From: an uncultured Clostridia bacterium
Lineage (GTDB): Bacteria; Bacillota; Clostridia; Christensenellales; QALW01
Assembly: GCA_934465535.1 (NCBI GenBank)
Contig: CAKSKV010000013.1
Coordinates: 1-41,937 of the forward strand
Reading direction: 5' to 3'
Length of the DNA: 41,937 bases
Numbering within the stretch: the first letter of the stretch is position 1; each line of letters begins with the position of its first letter. The notes under the pieces were generated by a model that saw only the letters and a program-made list of their open reading frames with translations, had not been told where the DNA came from and searched no databases. Of the stretch, positions 15,985 through 24,343 are shown in pieces. The position numbers were made by a program, and so were the translations under genes.

Positions 15985-18264
15985 TTATTCCTGCCCCTTC
16001 AGCGCCTCCACCATATCTATTTTCCGGTTTTTCCCAGCCACCATCAGGCTGACCGCAAGGGACATTCCCACGGTAAGCAGCACGGTGAAAACATAGGAAA
16101 GCGCTCCGACCGACATTTGCATCTCATACTCCGATGCAAGAGTTTTTAACAGATACGAAAGCGTAAACGCACCCAGCGGAATGCCTATCAGTATGCCGAC
16201 AACCGAGAGAGCAAGGTTCTGACCGGCAAGCAGCCTGCCTATTTTCCTGTCCCTGAAGCCTATAACCTTAAGAGTTGCCATTTCGCGGTAGCGCTCGGTG
16301 TAGCTCATTGTGCCCAGATTATAAAGCACTATTATCCCAAGCAGCAGCGCTCCGCCCACCAGAAGATATATCATCATATCCATAATGGAAAGGAATACCT
16401 CAAAGGAGTCCATTATCATCTGCTTTGACTGCACCGATTTTATGGCATCCGACGCCTCCACTGCGCCCTTTTCCGTATCGGTATAAACCGAATCCACGGT
16501 GTACGGTATTCCAAGAGCATCGGCATAGGTCCGCGTGATTATCACATTTTCCGACACGCTGCGGAAAATCCCCGCCACCTTTAAGGTATAGCTGTCATCC
16601 GTTCCGAAGGGGCTCACCGTAAAGGTATCCCCCTCATGCAGCCCGAATTTCTCTCCCAGCCGCATGCAGATATACGCGCCGTCATTGCCGATATCGATTT
16701 TTTCGGCGTTCTCATCCATTATACGGATCTTGTCATGGGTGATATCGTAAATATCAAGGGATACGGTCTTTTCGTTCATCTGGACACTTACGGAAGCGCC
16801 GTAATCGCCGTTATACCTGTTAATCACCTCGCGGCGCTCTTCCTCCGAAGCCGCTTCGGACAGGAAAATGCGGCAGGAATAATTAAGTCCGTTATCGTAA
16901 TACATATCAAGGAAGGCATTCATTGTATCCTTCATGCCGAAGGAAGCAAGCACCAGCACCGTGCAGCCCACTATGCCTACCAGGCTCATGGCCGTTCTTG
17001 CCTTATTGCGCACAATATCACGCATATTCCAGCGTGTACCGAACGGCAGCCGGTGAAAAAGCCTTGTGCGCTCTATGGCCATGGGTTTGACCTTTTTGGG
17101 TGTATACGGCCTGAGCGCATCCGCCGCAGTACCGGCCAGCATCCGCCGCACGGATAAAAAGCCGATAAGGGTAAGCACAAGCACAATGGCAGCGACGGCA
17201 GCGGCGCAGAACCACGGAAACACCAGCTTCCATTGGGGCAGGTCAAGATATGTACCCATCATACCGTCAGGATTCATTATAAACCACGCTACCGCATAGC
17301 CCATACCCACTCCCAATGCCGTTCCCAAAACGGCAACTAAAAAGGCAAACGAGGTGTAATGCCGGATTATCCTGCCGTCACGGAAGCCCAGCGCCTTAAG
17401 CGTGCCTATCTGGGTTTTCTCCTTTGCGGTAATGCGGTGCATGGTGGTGACCATTGTCAGCAAGCCTATAAGCAAAAACAGTGCAGGCAGAATACTGCCC
17501 ATCGCCTTCCCTTCGCTTACCTCGCCTTCAGCCTGTGAATATGCAAGTGTGTCCTCCTTGGTAAGGATAACGGTGGTTTGCCCCAGCGCACTGTTTACCC
17601 TGTCGAAAAAATCCTGCTTATCAAGCTCCGACAGCACATTTATCTGCGAATAGTAGCCGTAGCCCAGCGCATTTTCATAAAATACGGGCGAAATATAAGC
17701 ATAGCCGTGGGTTGCAAAATCCGGCATAAGCTGGGTTTTGTCCCGCACGCATATCATCTGCTCGGCGGCCTTTATAAGCCCCGCGACCTTCCCCGTAATT
17801 TCCGTATTGCGGTAAACAAACGAAAGCTCATCGCCTACCGAAATGCCGTTTTGCTCCGCATACCTGTCCGAAAGCCAGATACCGTCGGCGCTGTTTGGGT
17901 CATATGCGCCGCCCTTTATAACAACAAAGGAGGAAACATCAAAATCCGTAGTAACGGCAAGCGCAGCGCTGTCTCCGCCGCTGTCCTTTACATCCGCATT
18001 TACCGTCAGAAAACGGGATGCAGCCCTTACCCCTTCAATGTTCCTGATTTTTTCCAGATCCTCCTGCGAATATCCCTTCTCGTTCACAAGACGGTAATCG
18101 GCAAAATTGCTTTGGTCGAAAAAAGCAAACATATTGTGCTCTATGCTTGTCCACTCCATATTGAAGCCCACAAACACGCCCACACCCAGCATAACCATCA
18201 AAACCATGGAAATAAACTGCGCTTTATAGCTCCACGCCGTGCGGAGCATCTTCTTTATCAACAT
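15985..18264 (-). CDS. ABC transporter permease, two FtsX domains
   Basis: 759 aa. A first membrane helix (about 12-35) precedes a large extracytoplasmic MacB-type domain (about 40-260). Three helices then form the first FtsX domain (about 265-385). A further helix near 430 precedes a second outside domain, and the last three helices (about 640-755) form the second FtsX domain, each holding the family motif TLKALGFRDGRI or TLKVIGFRDRKIGR. Such fused permeases pair with LolD/MacB-type ATPases to move hydrophobic or peptide substrates outward or to drive extracytoplasmic events. GGAGCAGG precedes ATG 18264. It follows the ATPase gene by 11 bases, so the two are cotranscribed. Confidence 0.92.
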   Translation of the reverse strand: MLIKKMLRTAWSYKAQFISMVLMVMLGVGVFVGFNMEWTSIEHNMFAFFDQSNFADYRLVNEKGYSQEDLEKIRNIEGVRAASRFLTVNADVKDSGGDSAALAVTTDFDVSSFVVIKGGAYDPNSADGIWLSDRYAEQNGISVGDELSFVYRNTEITGKVAGLIKAAEQMICVRDKTQLMPDFATHGYAYISPVFYENALGYGYYSQINVLSELDKQDFFDRVNSALGQTTVILTKEDTLAYSQAEGEVSEGKAMGSILPALFLLIGLLTMVTTMHRITAKEKTQIGTLKALGFRDGRIIRHYTSFAFLVAVLGTALGVGMGYAVAWFIMNPDGMMGTYLDLPQWKLVFPWFCAAAVAAIVLVLTLIGFLSVRRMLAGTAADALRPYTPKKVKPMAIERTRLFHRLPFGTRWNMRDIVRNKARTAMSLVGIVGCTVLVLASFGMKDTMNAFLDMYYDNGLNYSCRIFLSEAASEEERREVINRYNGDYGASVSVQMNEKTVSLDIYDITHDKIRIMDENAEKIDIGNDGAYICMRLGEKFGLHEGDTFTVSPFGTDDSYTLKVAGIFRSVSENVIITRTYADALGIPYTVDSVYTDTEKGAVEASDAIKSVQSKQMIMDSFEVFLSIMDMMIYLLVGGALLLGIIVLYNLGTMSYTERYREMATLKVIGFRDRKIGRLLAGQNLALSVVGILIGIPLGAFTLSYLLKTLASEYEMQMSVGALSYVFTVLLTVGMSLAVSLMVAGKNRKIDMVEALKGQE

Positions 18265-18275
18265 AACCTGCTCCT

Positions 18276-18977
18276 TTACCAGTCGATATCATCGGCCGCA
18301 GCGGGGTTTGCCTGCTCCTGTACCGACACGATCCGGCCGTTCTTTACATGTATCACGGTGTCCGCCATTTTTGCAATGTTCTGGTTGTGCGTTACAATCA
18401 CTATCGTCTTGCCGTATTCACGCGCCATCTTCAGCAGCAGCTTCAGCACAAGCACGCCGGTCGCGGAATCAAGTGCGCCCGTAGGCTCGTCGCAAAGCAA
18501 TATTTTCGGGTTCTTTGCAAGCGCACGGGCAATGGAAACACGCTGCTGCTCGCCCCCCGAAAGCTCGGACGGAAAATTCTTCGCATGCTCCGCAAGCCCC
18601 ACCTCCTCCAGCATTTTTGTTGCCGAAAGCGGATTTTTTGCAATTTCCTTTACAAGCGCCACATTTTCATGCACCGTAAGCGTTGGTATCAGATTGTAAA
18701 ACTGAAAAACGAACCCCACGGTTTCCGCGCGGTAATCGGCAAGCTCATTTTTTGTCAAAGAGGAAATATCCTTCCCGCACACCGCGATGCTGCCCGATGT
18801 CGGGCTGTCCAGCCCCCCGAGCATATTAAGCAGCGTGCTTTTTCCCGCCCCTGACGGGCCGAGTATCACCACGAATTTACCTTCATCCAGTGTCAAATCA
18901 ACACCGTCCAGCGCCCTTAACTCATGGTCGCCGTTTGAATATACACGGCTGACATTACGAAATTCTGCAATAGCCAT
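18276..18977 (-). CDS. ABC transporter ATP-binding protein (LolD/MacB type)
   Basis: 233 aa. Walker A GPSGAGKST (about 37-45), Q-loop FVFQFYNLIPTLTV, signature LSGGEQQR, Walker B ILLCDEPTGALD and switch His in IVVTHN-like IVIVTHN are all present, so the ATPase should be active. The FYNLIPTLTVHENV stretch is typical of the MacB/LolD group partnering FtsX permeases. GGAGGCGG precedes ATG 18977. It heads the two-gene exporter unit; the TetR gene lies upstream on the same strand and probably controls it. Confidence 0.95.
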   Translation of the reverse strand: MAIAEFRNVSRVYSNGDHELRALDGVDLTLDEGKFVVILGPSGAGKSTLLNMLGGLDSPTSGSIAVCGKDISSLTKNELADYRAETVGFVFQFYNLIPTLTVHENVALVKEIAKNPLSATKMLEEVGLAEHAKNFPSELSGGEQQRVSIARALAKNPKILLCDEPTGALDSATGVLVLKLLLKMAREYGKTIVIVTHNQNIAKMADTVIHVKNGRIVSVQEQANPAAADDIDW

Positions 18978-19002
18978 TTTTCCGCCTCCGAATTTATATA
19001 CT

Positions 19003-19107
19003 TTATTTTTTTATCCGCCTGCCAAGATAGGATCTGCATAAATGCTTTATTGCCAAATTGGAGCCCATAACTGCTCCCACTACCAAAACCGAAACCAAAG
19101 CTTCCAT
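19003..19107 (-). CDS. Possible small membrane peptide
   Basis: 34 aa from ATG 19107, with GGAAGG ten bases upstream. One hydrophobic helix (MEALVSVLVVGAVMGSNLAI) is followed by a basic tail (GRRIKK). It ends 25 bases before the ABC ATPase on the same strand. I recognise no family and the length is short enough to be chance. The remainder of the 18978-19323 gap has only the inverted repeat at 19266-19285. Confidence 0.25.
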   Translation of the reverse strand: MEALVSVLVVGAVMGSNLAIKHLCRSYLGRRIKK

Positions 19108-19265
19108 AACACTCATCCCTTCCGAAAGTCCTGCCAAACTCCCATTTGATTTTTTCCGCACCGTCGCACGCCATTTGCCGCCGTATTCGGCCCCCGCATT
19201 CCCCGTAAAACATTCCCGCACAAATGTAAGCCTTAAGCGCCGTAAATGCATAAGCGTGAGCCGTT

Positions 19266-19285
19266 TGGTTAGCCATTGCTAACCA
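19266..19285. promoter_or_regulatory. Palindrome, candidate TetR operator
   Basis: TGGTTAGC, four bases, GCTAACCA: a perfect 8-bp-armed palindrome between the TetR stop codon and the ABC genes. Size and symmetry fit a TetR-family dimer site, but no clear promoter overlaps it. Confidence 0.4.
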
Positions 19286-19323
19286 TTTATCTTTTGAAAA
19301 GCTGCAATTACCGCAGCCCTTAA

Positions 19324-19908
19324 TTATTGCTCCCCGAACAGCTCCGCCATCGCTCCCCGTATCAAAAGCTCCAGCACCTCGGGATATTTCTCGCCTATTT
19401 CATTGCGGTGCGACACCGTAAGTATCAGCCCGCGCACGGCGGCGGCGGCAAGCTCCGCTCCCCCGCGCGGCTCTAAGCCGCCTTCCTTCAGAAGCTCGCA
19501 GATATGCACCTTATCGCTGTGATAATGCTCCTGCTTCACCTTATGAGGAATACGGCGCAGAATATACTCCGCATCGTTTTCTATAAAACGCATCTCTCCC
19601 GTATCCGACAGCCTGCGGCACACGGCAAGCAGCGTCCGGCTTGTTCTTTCCTGCGGAGAAAGCGTCCTGTTTTCCGTAAGCGTTTGCTTTGCAACGGCAT
19701 AAAGCTCACTGTGAATGTTTTCCAGCACCGCAAAGAAGAGCAATTCCTTGGAATCGTAAAACTTGTAAAACGACCCCTTGGATATTCCCACGGCATCGGT
19801 AAGCTCCTCCACCGAGGTTTTACGCGTTCCTGCCGTGATTGCCCGCGCCTTGGCCTCTGTAAGCAGCTCCTGCCGTATTTTTCCGTTTTCTTCTTCAGAA
19901 AATGCCAT
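19324..19908 (-). CDS. TetR/AcrR-family regulator
   Basis: 194 aa. The N-terminal helix-turn-helix spans about residues 20-65, with TSVEELTDAVGISKGSFYKFYDSKE, the family signature. The C-terminal helical domain would bind a small ligand. Such regulators usually repress a linked exporter; here the MacB-like ABC operon lies downstream on the same strand, so that role is likely. ATG 19908 follows GGAGAG. No sequence change in the DNA-binding helix stands out. Confidence 0.9.
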   Translation of the reverse strand: MAFSEEENGKIRQELLTEAKARAITAGTRKTSVEELTDAVGISKGSFYKFYDSKELLFFAVLENIHSELYAVAKQTLTENRTLSPQERTSRTLLAVCRRLSDTGEMRFIENDAEYILRRIPHKVKQEHYHSDKVHICELLKEGGLEPRGGAELAAAAVRGLILTVSHRNEIGEKYPEVLELLIRGAMAELFGEQ

Positions 19909-20166
19909 GCTTCTCTCCGCAAATATGACTGATTTATTTATCTGGTCAAATTATAGCATGTTTTATCTTGTAATGCAACCGATTTAAGCACAATTTATGA
20001 TGATTTTAAGAAATATTTTAATAAAAAATCGCTTCAAAACAGCCGCTTTGCGCGCCAAAATCCGCATATGCATCGCAGGGTATTAACGGCATAGCAACCC
20101 AAAAATTCCGCAGTTCCACCGCCGCAAAACACCAGCCGCCCGCCGTAACTAACGCTGTAAAAGAGC

Positions 20167-20200
20167 AAAGGAACCGTTCCCATACGGCAACAGTTCCTTT
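20167..20200 (-). terminator. Terminator of the repeat lipoprotein gene
   Basis: AAAGGAACCGTT pairs with AACAGTTCCTTT (one mismatch, 10-base loop); the minus strand continues GCTCTTTTAC. The rest of the 19909-20211 gap shows nothing I can name. Confidence 0.65.
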
Positions 20201-20211
20201 GCTGTTTTCAA

Positions 20212-21318
20212 CTACTTAAGTCCTTCATACACCAGCAGTGCCTCCTTTATAGCCTGCTTGTCGCTTTCCTTGACGGTAAAATCATGCGAATAATCATCCC
20301 CCTCAAAACGGACGATAGTTTCCTTTGAATTCACTATTGCCCAAAGCATCGCTACATCGGAGGCACCGTCAGTGTCAATATACTCCCATACTTTTCCGCC
20401 GTCATTATCATGGACTATATCAAAATACTTGAAGCTTCTGTAATACCGCTCATCATCGGCCGCTACCGTAATCTTTTTGAAAAATACCCATTCATCATCA
20501 GTATAATTATATACAACCCTCATCCATACATTACCGTTATTATCCATGCCAATGTACGGCAATATAAAGCAGCGTGTATCGGCAATCCAACTTCCTCTGG
20601 AATTAAATCTCCATGCCTTTGGATAATAAAATTTCAAATGTCTTACTTTGTCTTCATCAAGGCGCATATTATCAAGCAGCTTAAGCACCTCGGCGCGTTT
20701 TGCCTCCTTCGCCTGTTTTTGCAGTACAGCAAGCTTTTCCTCCGCCTGAGTAAGCAGGGCAGCATTTTTTACCTGACCTTTTTCCGTCTGCGTAAGCTGT
20801 TCAAACGCTTGCTGCGCTGTATTTATTTTTTCCTCACTTTCAAGGGTCACCTCTCCGATTTGGTCAATAAGCCCGTCCACTCTTTGCGCACGCAGCATTA
20901 TAAGTGCATTTTCTGCCGATTCAAGCACGGCCAACCCTTTAACCTTTCCCTTCACATTTTCAGGTGCGGCCTCATACTCCTGCCTTGCCGCCGCAATTTT
21001 TTCCGCACTTTCAAGCGTCACCTCTCCGATTTGATCAATAACCGAATCAACGGCTGCGGCCTTGTTTTCCAGCACCAGTTCTTCATATGTTTCCCGGGCC
21101 TTCTTAAGTTCCTCCGCCTTGTCAAGCTGTTTAAGTTCATCGTCACTCAGCTTTTCCACAGCTTTTTCCGCTGCCGAAATGCGTTTTTCGCTATCCAGCG
21201 TTACATCGCCTATTGCCGCTATTTTTTCCTCCGCAGCCTTTACCGCCTCAGTCTTGCCGCAGGCACAAAGGCATAACGCCATCAATACCGCCATTATGAC
21301 AACAAGATATTTTTTCAT
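20212..21318 (-). CDS. Lipoprotein with helical repeats
   Basis: 368 aa. The signal peptide ends with lipobox LCAC, so Cys20 is the lipidated residue and the protein sits on the outer face of the membrane. Residues about 22-215 hold three roughly 55-60-residue helical repeats, each opening with a version of IGEVTLESEEKI (IGDVTLDSEKRI, IGEVTLESAEKI, IGEVTLESEEKI). A separate C-terminal domain (about 220-368) has aromatic-rich strands and no family I recognise. GGGAGGAAAAT precedes ATG 21318. It is divergent from an XRE regulator across an operator-like region, and its likely -35 overlaps one operator. Confidence 0.85.
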   Translation of the reverse strand: MKKYLVVIMAVLMALCLCACGKTEAVKAAEEKIAAIGDVTLDSEKRISAAEKAVEKLSDDELKQLDKAEELKKARETYEELVLENKAAAVDSVIDQIGEVTLESAEKIAAARQEYEAAPENVKGKVKGLAVLESAENALIMLRAQRVDGLIDQIGEVTLESEEKINTAQQAFEQLTQTEKGQVKNAALLTQAEEKLAVLQKQAKEAKRAEVLKLLDNMRLDEDKVRHLKFYYPKAWRFNSRGSWIADTRCFILPYIGMDNNGNVWMRVVYNYTDDEWVFFKKITVAADDERYYRSFKYFDIVHDNDGGKVWEYIDTDGASDVAMLWAIVNSKETIVRFEGDDYSHDFTVKESDKQAIKEALLVYEGLK

Positions 21319-21340
21319 ATTTTCCTCCCATATAAGCTTT

Positions 21341-21359
21341 TTGTCCTGTTATAGGACAA
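21341..21359. promoter_or_regulatory. Inverted repeat, candidate XRE operator 1
   Basis: TTGTCCT, five bases, AGGACAA; perfect 7-bp arms. It lies in the leader of the lipoprotein gene, and shares the TTGTCCT half-site with the repeat at 21389-21409. Confidence 0.55.
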
Positions 21360-21374
21360 TTATTTACGACGCAT

Positions 21375-21403
21375 AGTTTAACATTATCTTTGTCCTATGT
21401 CAA
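21375..21403 (-). promoter_or_regulatory. Promoter of the repeat lipoprotein gene
   Basis: On the minus strand TTGACA (21403-21398), 17 bases, TAAACT (21380-21375). The -35 lies inside operator 2, so a bound XRE protein would block it. Confidence 0.55.
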
Positions 21404-21409
21404 GACAAA
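21389..21409. promoter_or_regulatory. Inverted repeat, candidate XRE operator 2
   Basis: TTTGTC, nine bases, GACAAA, with TTGTCCT as one half as in operator 1. It is 18 bases upstream of the XRE start codon, so autoregulation is likely. Confidence 0.5.
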
Positions 21410-21426
21410 ATATGTGGAGGTAATGT

Positions 21427-21675
21427 ATGGCAAGAATTATCGACGGAAACGAAATGAATATGATAGGGAAAAATCTTCGCAGGCTCAGAATCAAAAAACA
21501 TCTAAGTCAGCAAGCACTGTCCGATAAGCTGGAAACCATGGCGATATATGTATGCAGGGGCTCCGTATCCCGTATTGAAGACAAACAGCGCACAGTTACG
21601 GATATTGAACTCTATGGCATTGCAAAAGCTCTCGATGTACCGATAACCGACCTTTTTGAAGAACGCAATATATAA
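21427..21675 (+). CDS. XRE-family transcription regulator
   Basis: 82 aa, essentially one helix-turn-helix domain: IGKNLRRLRIKKHLSQQALSDKL, then GSVSRIEDKQRTVTDIELYGIAKALDVPITDLFE, the Cro/C1 fold with no extra domain. GGAGGT lies five bases before ATG 21427. The divergent lipoprotein gene and two TTGTCCT inverted repeats in the 108-base gap suggest that it represses both genes. The start is supported by the close ribosome binding site. Confidence 0.9.
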   Translation: MARIIDGNEMNMIGKNLRRLRIKKHLSQQALSDKLETMAIYVCRGSVSRIEDKQRTVTDIELYGIAKALDVPITDLFEERNI

Positions 21676-21724
21676 GCCCGCCCGTACGGATCCGCTTTTT
21701 ATGCCCAAACAGCATATTATAAAA

Positions 21725-21756
21725 ATGAACCGTTTGTCAAAAGTCAAACGGTTCAT
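21725..21756. terminator. Bidirectional terminator between XRE and gyrA
   Basis: ATGAACCGTTTG pairs with CAAACGGTTCAT, a perfect 12-bp stem with 8-base loop, between convergent genes. The T tracts on both sides are weak. Confidence 0.6.
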
Positions 21757-21783
21757 TCATTGTATTATTTATCGGAATTCTTT

Positions 21784-24327
21784 TCAGATAAGCTCTGTAT
21801 CCTCACGGTCCAGCAATGCATCGTCATCGGCCGCGCTATCCGCATCCTGCGCATGCGCCTCCGCCTGCTGCTCAATGGCCTGTTCCGTTTCCTCCTCCGC
21901 AGGCACCGCCGCCGCACACACGACCTTAACGCCCTCAGCCACTCTCATGGCAATTACGCCCTGTGTCGCGCGCCCCGCAACGCGTATCTGCGCCACCGGT
22001 ATACGAATAATCACTCCGTCGGAGGTTATAAGCATCACATCATCGTCATCGTTTACCACCTGAATATCCACAAGCTCGCCGGTTTTTTCGGTAAGGTCAT
22101 GGGTGATTATTCCCTTGCCGCCGCGGTTGATAACACGGTATTCCTCCGGGAAGCTGCGCTTTGCAAAGCCATTCTCGGTAACGGTAAGAATGGTGGTGCC
22201 CTCTCTGAGTATACCCATGTTTATAACTCTGTCTCCCTGAGCTATATCCATGGCTGTAACGCCCTGAGTTACTCTGCCCATCTGGCGCACATTTTTCTCG
22301 CTGAAGCGTATTGCCTTGCCCTGCGCCGTGCCAAGAATGATGTCGTCCTCGCCGCTTGTAAGCGCTACCTGCACCAGCTCGTCGCCCGGGCGCAGTATAA
22401 CGGAGAGTATGCCGTTTTTGCGTATGTTTTCAAACTCGCTCAGCTTTGTTTTCTTTATAAAGCCGTCCTTCGTGGCCTGAACAAGGTTTTTGCCCTGACG
22501 CTCCTGCTTATCCTCGGGCAGCGGAATAACCGCCGTTACCTTTTCGCCCGCAGCGAGATTGAGCAGATTTACCACCGCCGTGCCCTTTGCCGTTCTGCCC
22601 GCCTCGGGTATCTGATAGCATCTTATCTGATGCACCTTGCCAAGGTTTGTAAAGAACAGCAGATCGGTGTGCGTGCTTGTAACCAGCACCCTTTCCACAA
22701 AGTCCTCTTCGCGGGTGGTAAGCCCGGTTATGCCCTTGCCGCCCCTGTGCTGAGCGCGGTAGGTGTTGCTGGGCAGCCGCTTGATGTATCCGAAGTGAGT
22801 CATGGTAACCACCATGTCCTCCTCCTGAATGAGCGATTCAAAATCTATCTCGTCGCTTGCCGCCGTGATTTCCGTGCGGCGGTCGTCGCCGTATTTCTCC
22901 GCTATCTGGCCTATCTCGTCCTTGATTATCTCCAGCACCAGCTTCTCGCTTCCCAGAATCTCGTTGTAATAGGCAATAAGCTTTCTCTTTTCCTCCAGTT
23001 CATCCGTAAGCCGCTGTCTTTCAAGGCCTGTCAGGCGCTGCAGACGCATATCCAGTATGCTCTTTGCCTGCTCCTCGGAAAAGCCCAGCTGCTCCATAAG
23101 CGCGCTTTTTGCAATGTCCGTGGTCTGGGAAGAGCGTATAAGGCTTATGACCTCGTCAATTATATCCAGCGCCTTTATAAGGCCCTCCAAAATATGCGCC
23201 CTTGCCTGCGCCTTTTTAAGATCGAACCTTGTACGGCGAACAATAACCTCCTTCTGATGCTCAAGATAATAATACAGCATCTCCTTAAGGGTAAGGATCC
23301 TCGGCTCATTGTCCACAAGCGCCAGCATTATCGCTCCGAAGGTTTCCTGAAGCTGAGTGTGCTTATAGAGGAAATTAAGCACAACATTCGGATTTACATC
23401 CTTCTTCAGCTCCATTACAAGCCGCATGCCGTCTTTGTTGGATTCATCACGCAGTGCGCTTAAGCCCTCAAAGCGCTTGTCCTTATGCAGCTCTGCAATT
23501 TTCTCCACAAGACGCGCCTTGTTAACCTGATACGGCAGCTCCGTAACCACTATGCGCGCCCGGTCGGCCGTCATCTGCTCTATTTCGTGCTTTGCCCGCA
23601 CCACTATTCTGCCCCGGCCCGTGGTATAGGTCTGTCGGATGCCGGAAAGCCCCATTATGGTGCCCGCCGTCGGGAAATCCGGCCCCTTTATGTACTCCAT
23701 AAGCTCCTCGGAGGTAATATCGGGGTTGTCGATAAGCGCCTTTACGCCCGCCGTTACCTCGCGCAGGTTGTGCGGAGGGATATTTGTAGCCATACCTACG
23801 GCTATACCGTCCGAACCGTTTACAAGCAGGTTGGGGAAGCGGCTGGGCAGCACCCTGGGCTGCATTTCGGTTTCGTCAAAGTTCGGATAGAAATCCACCG
23901 TGTCCTTATCGATATCGGCCAGCAGATCGCCCGCTATCTTGGAAAGCTTTGCCTCGGTATAACGGCTTGCCGCCGCCGGATCTCCGTCCACCGTACCGAA
24001 GTTGCCCTGTCCCTGAACCAATGTATAGCGTATGGAGAAGGGCTGAGCAAGGCGCACCATGGCGTCGTATATAGCCGCATCGCCGTGCGGGTGATATTTA
24101 CCCATTACATCGCCCACGATTCTTGCGCTTTTGCGGGTGGGCTTATCGTTGGTGTAGCCCGATTCATACATGGAATAAAGTATGCGCCTGTGCACCGGCT
24201 TAAGTCCGTCCCGCACATCGGGCAGCGCGCGGGAAATATTAACCGCCATGGCATAGGATATAAAGGATTTTTTAATTTCTTCCTCGATATTTACATCAAG
24301 TACTCTGCTTTTAAGCTCGTTTTCCAT
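21784..24327 (-). CDS. gyrA: DNA gyrase subunit A
   Basis: 847 aa, usual length. With GyrB it introduces negative supercoils. The catalytic Tyr123 lies in SRYTEAKLSKIA, and the first basic-groove motif is GLKPVHRRILYSM. The quinolone-determining stretch reads HPHGDAAIYDAMV, so the residue equivalent to E. coli Ser83 is Ala84, while Asp87 is kept (Asp88). The GyrA box QHRGGKG is present and separates this from ParC. The C-terminal beta-pinwheel has the usual repeats and ends with an acidic tail. GGAGGAGC precedes ATG 24327. The gene follows gyrB with a 16-base gap. Confidence 0.98.
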   Translation of the reverse strand: MENELKSRVLDVNIEEEIKKSFISYAMAVNISRALPDVRDGLKPVHRRILYSMYESGYTNDKPTRKSARIVGDVMGKYHPHGDAAIYDAMVRLAQPFSIRYTLVQGQGNFGTVDGDPAAASRYTEAKLSKIAGDLLADIDKDTVDFYPNFDETEMQPRVLPSRFPNLLVNGSDGIAVGMATNIPPHNLREVTAGVKALIDNPDITSEELMEYIKGPDFPTAGTIMGLSGIRQTYTTGRGRIVVRAKHEIEQMTADRARIVVTELPYQVNKARLVEKIAELHKDKRFEGLSALRDESNKDGMRLVMELKKDVNPNVVLNFLYKHTQLQETFGAIMLALVDNEPRILTLKEMLYYYLEHQKEVIVRRTRFDLKKAQARAHILEGLIKALDIIDEVISLIRSSQTTDIAKSALMEQLGFSEEQAKSILDMRLQRLTGLERQRLTDELEEKRKLIAYYNEILGSEKLVLEIIKDEIGQIAEKYGDDRRTEITAASDEIDFESLIQEEDMVVTMTHFGYIKRLPSNTYRAQHRGGKGITGLTTREEDFVERVLVTSTHTDLLFFTNLGKVHQIRCYQIPEAGRTAKGTAVVNLLNLAAGEKVTAVIPLPEDKQERQGKNLVQATKDGFIKKTKLSEFENIRKNGILSVILRPGDELVQVALTSGEDDIILGTAQGKAIRFSEKNVRQMGRVTQGVTAMDIAQGDRVINMGILREGTTILTVTENGFAKRSFPEEYRVINRGGKGIITHDLTEKTGELVDIQVVNDDDDVMLITSDGVIIRIPVAQIRVAGRATQGVIAMRVAEGVKVVCAAAVPAEEETEQAIEQQAEAHAQDADSAADDDALLDREDTELI

Positions 24328-24343
24328 TCAGCTGCTCCTCCGC

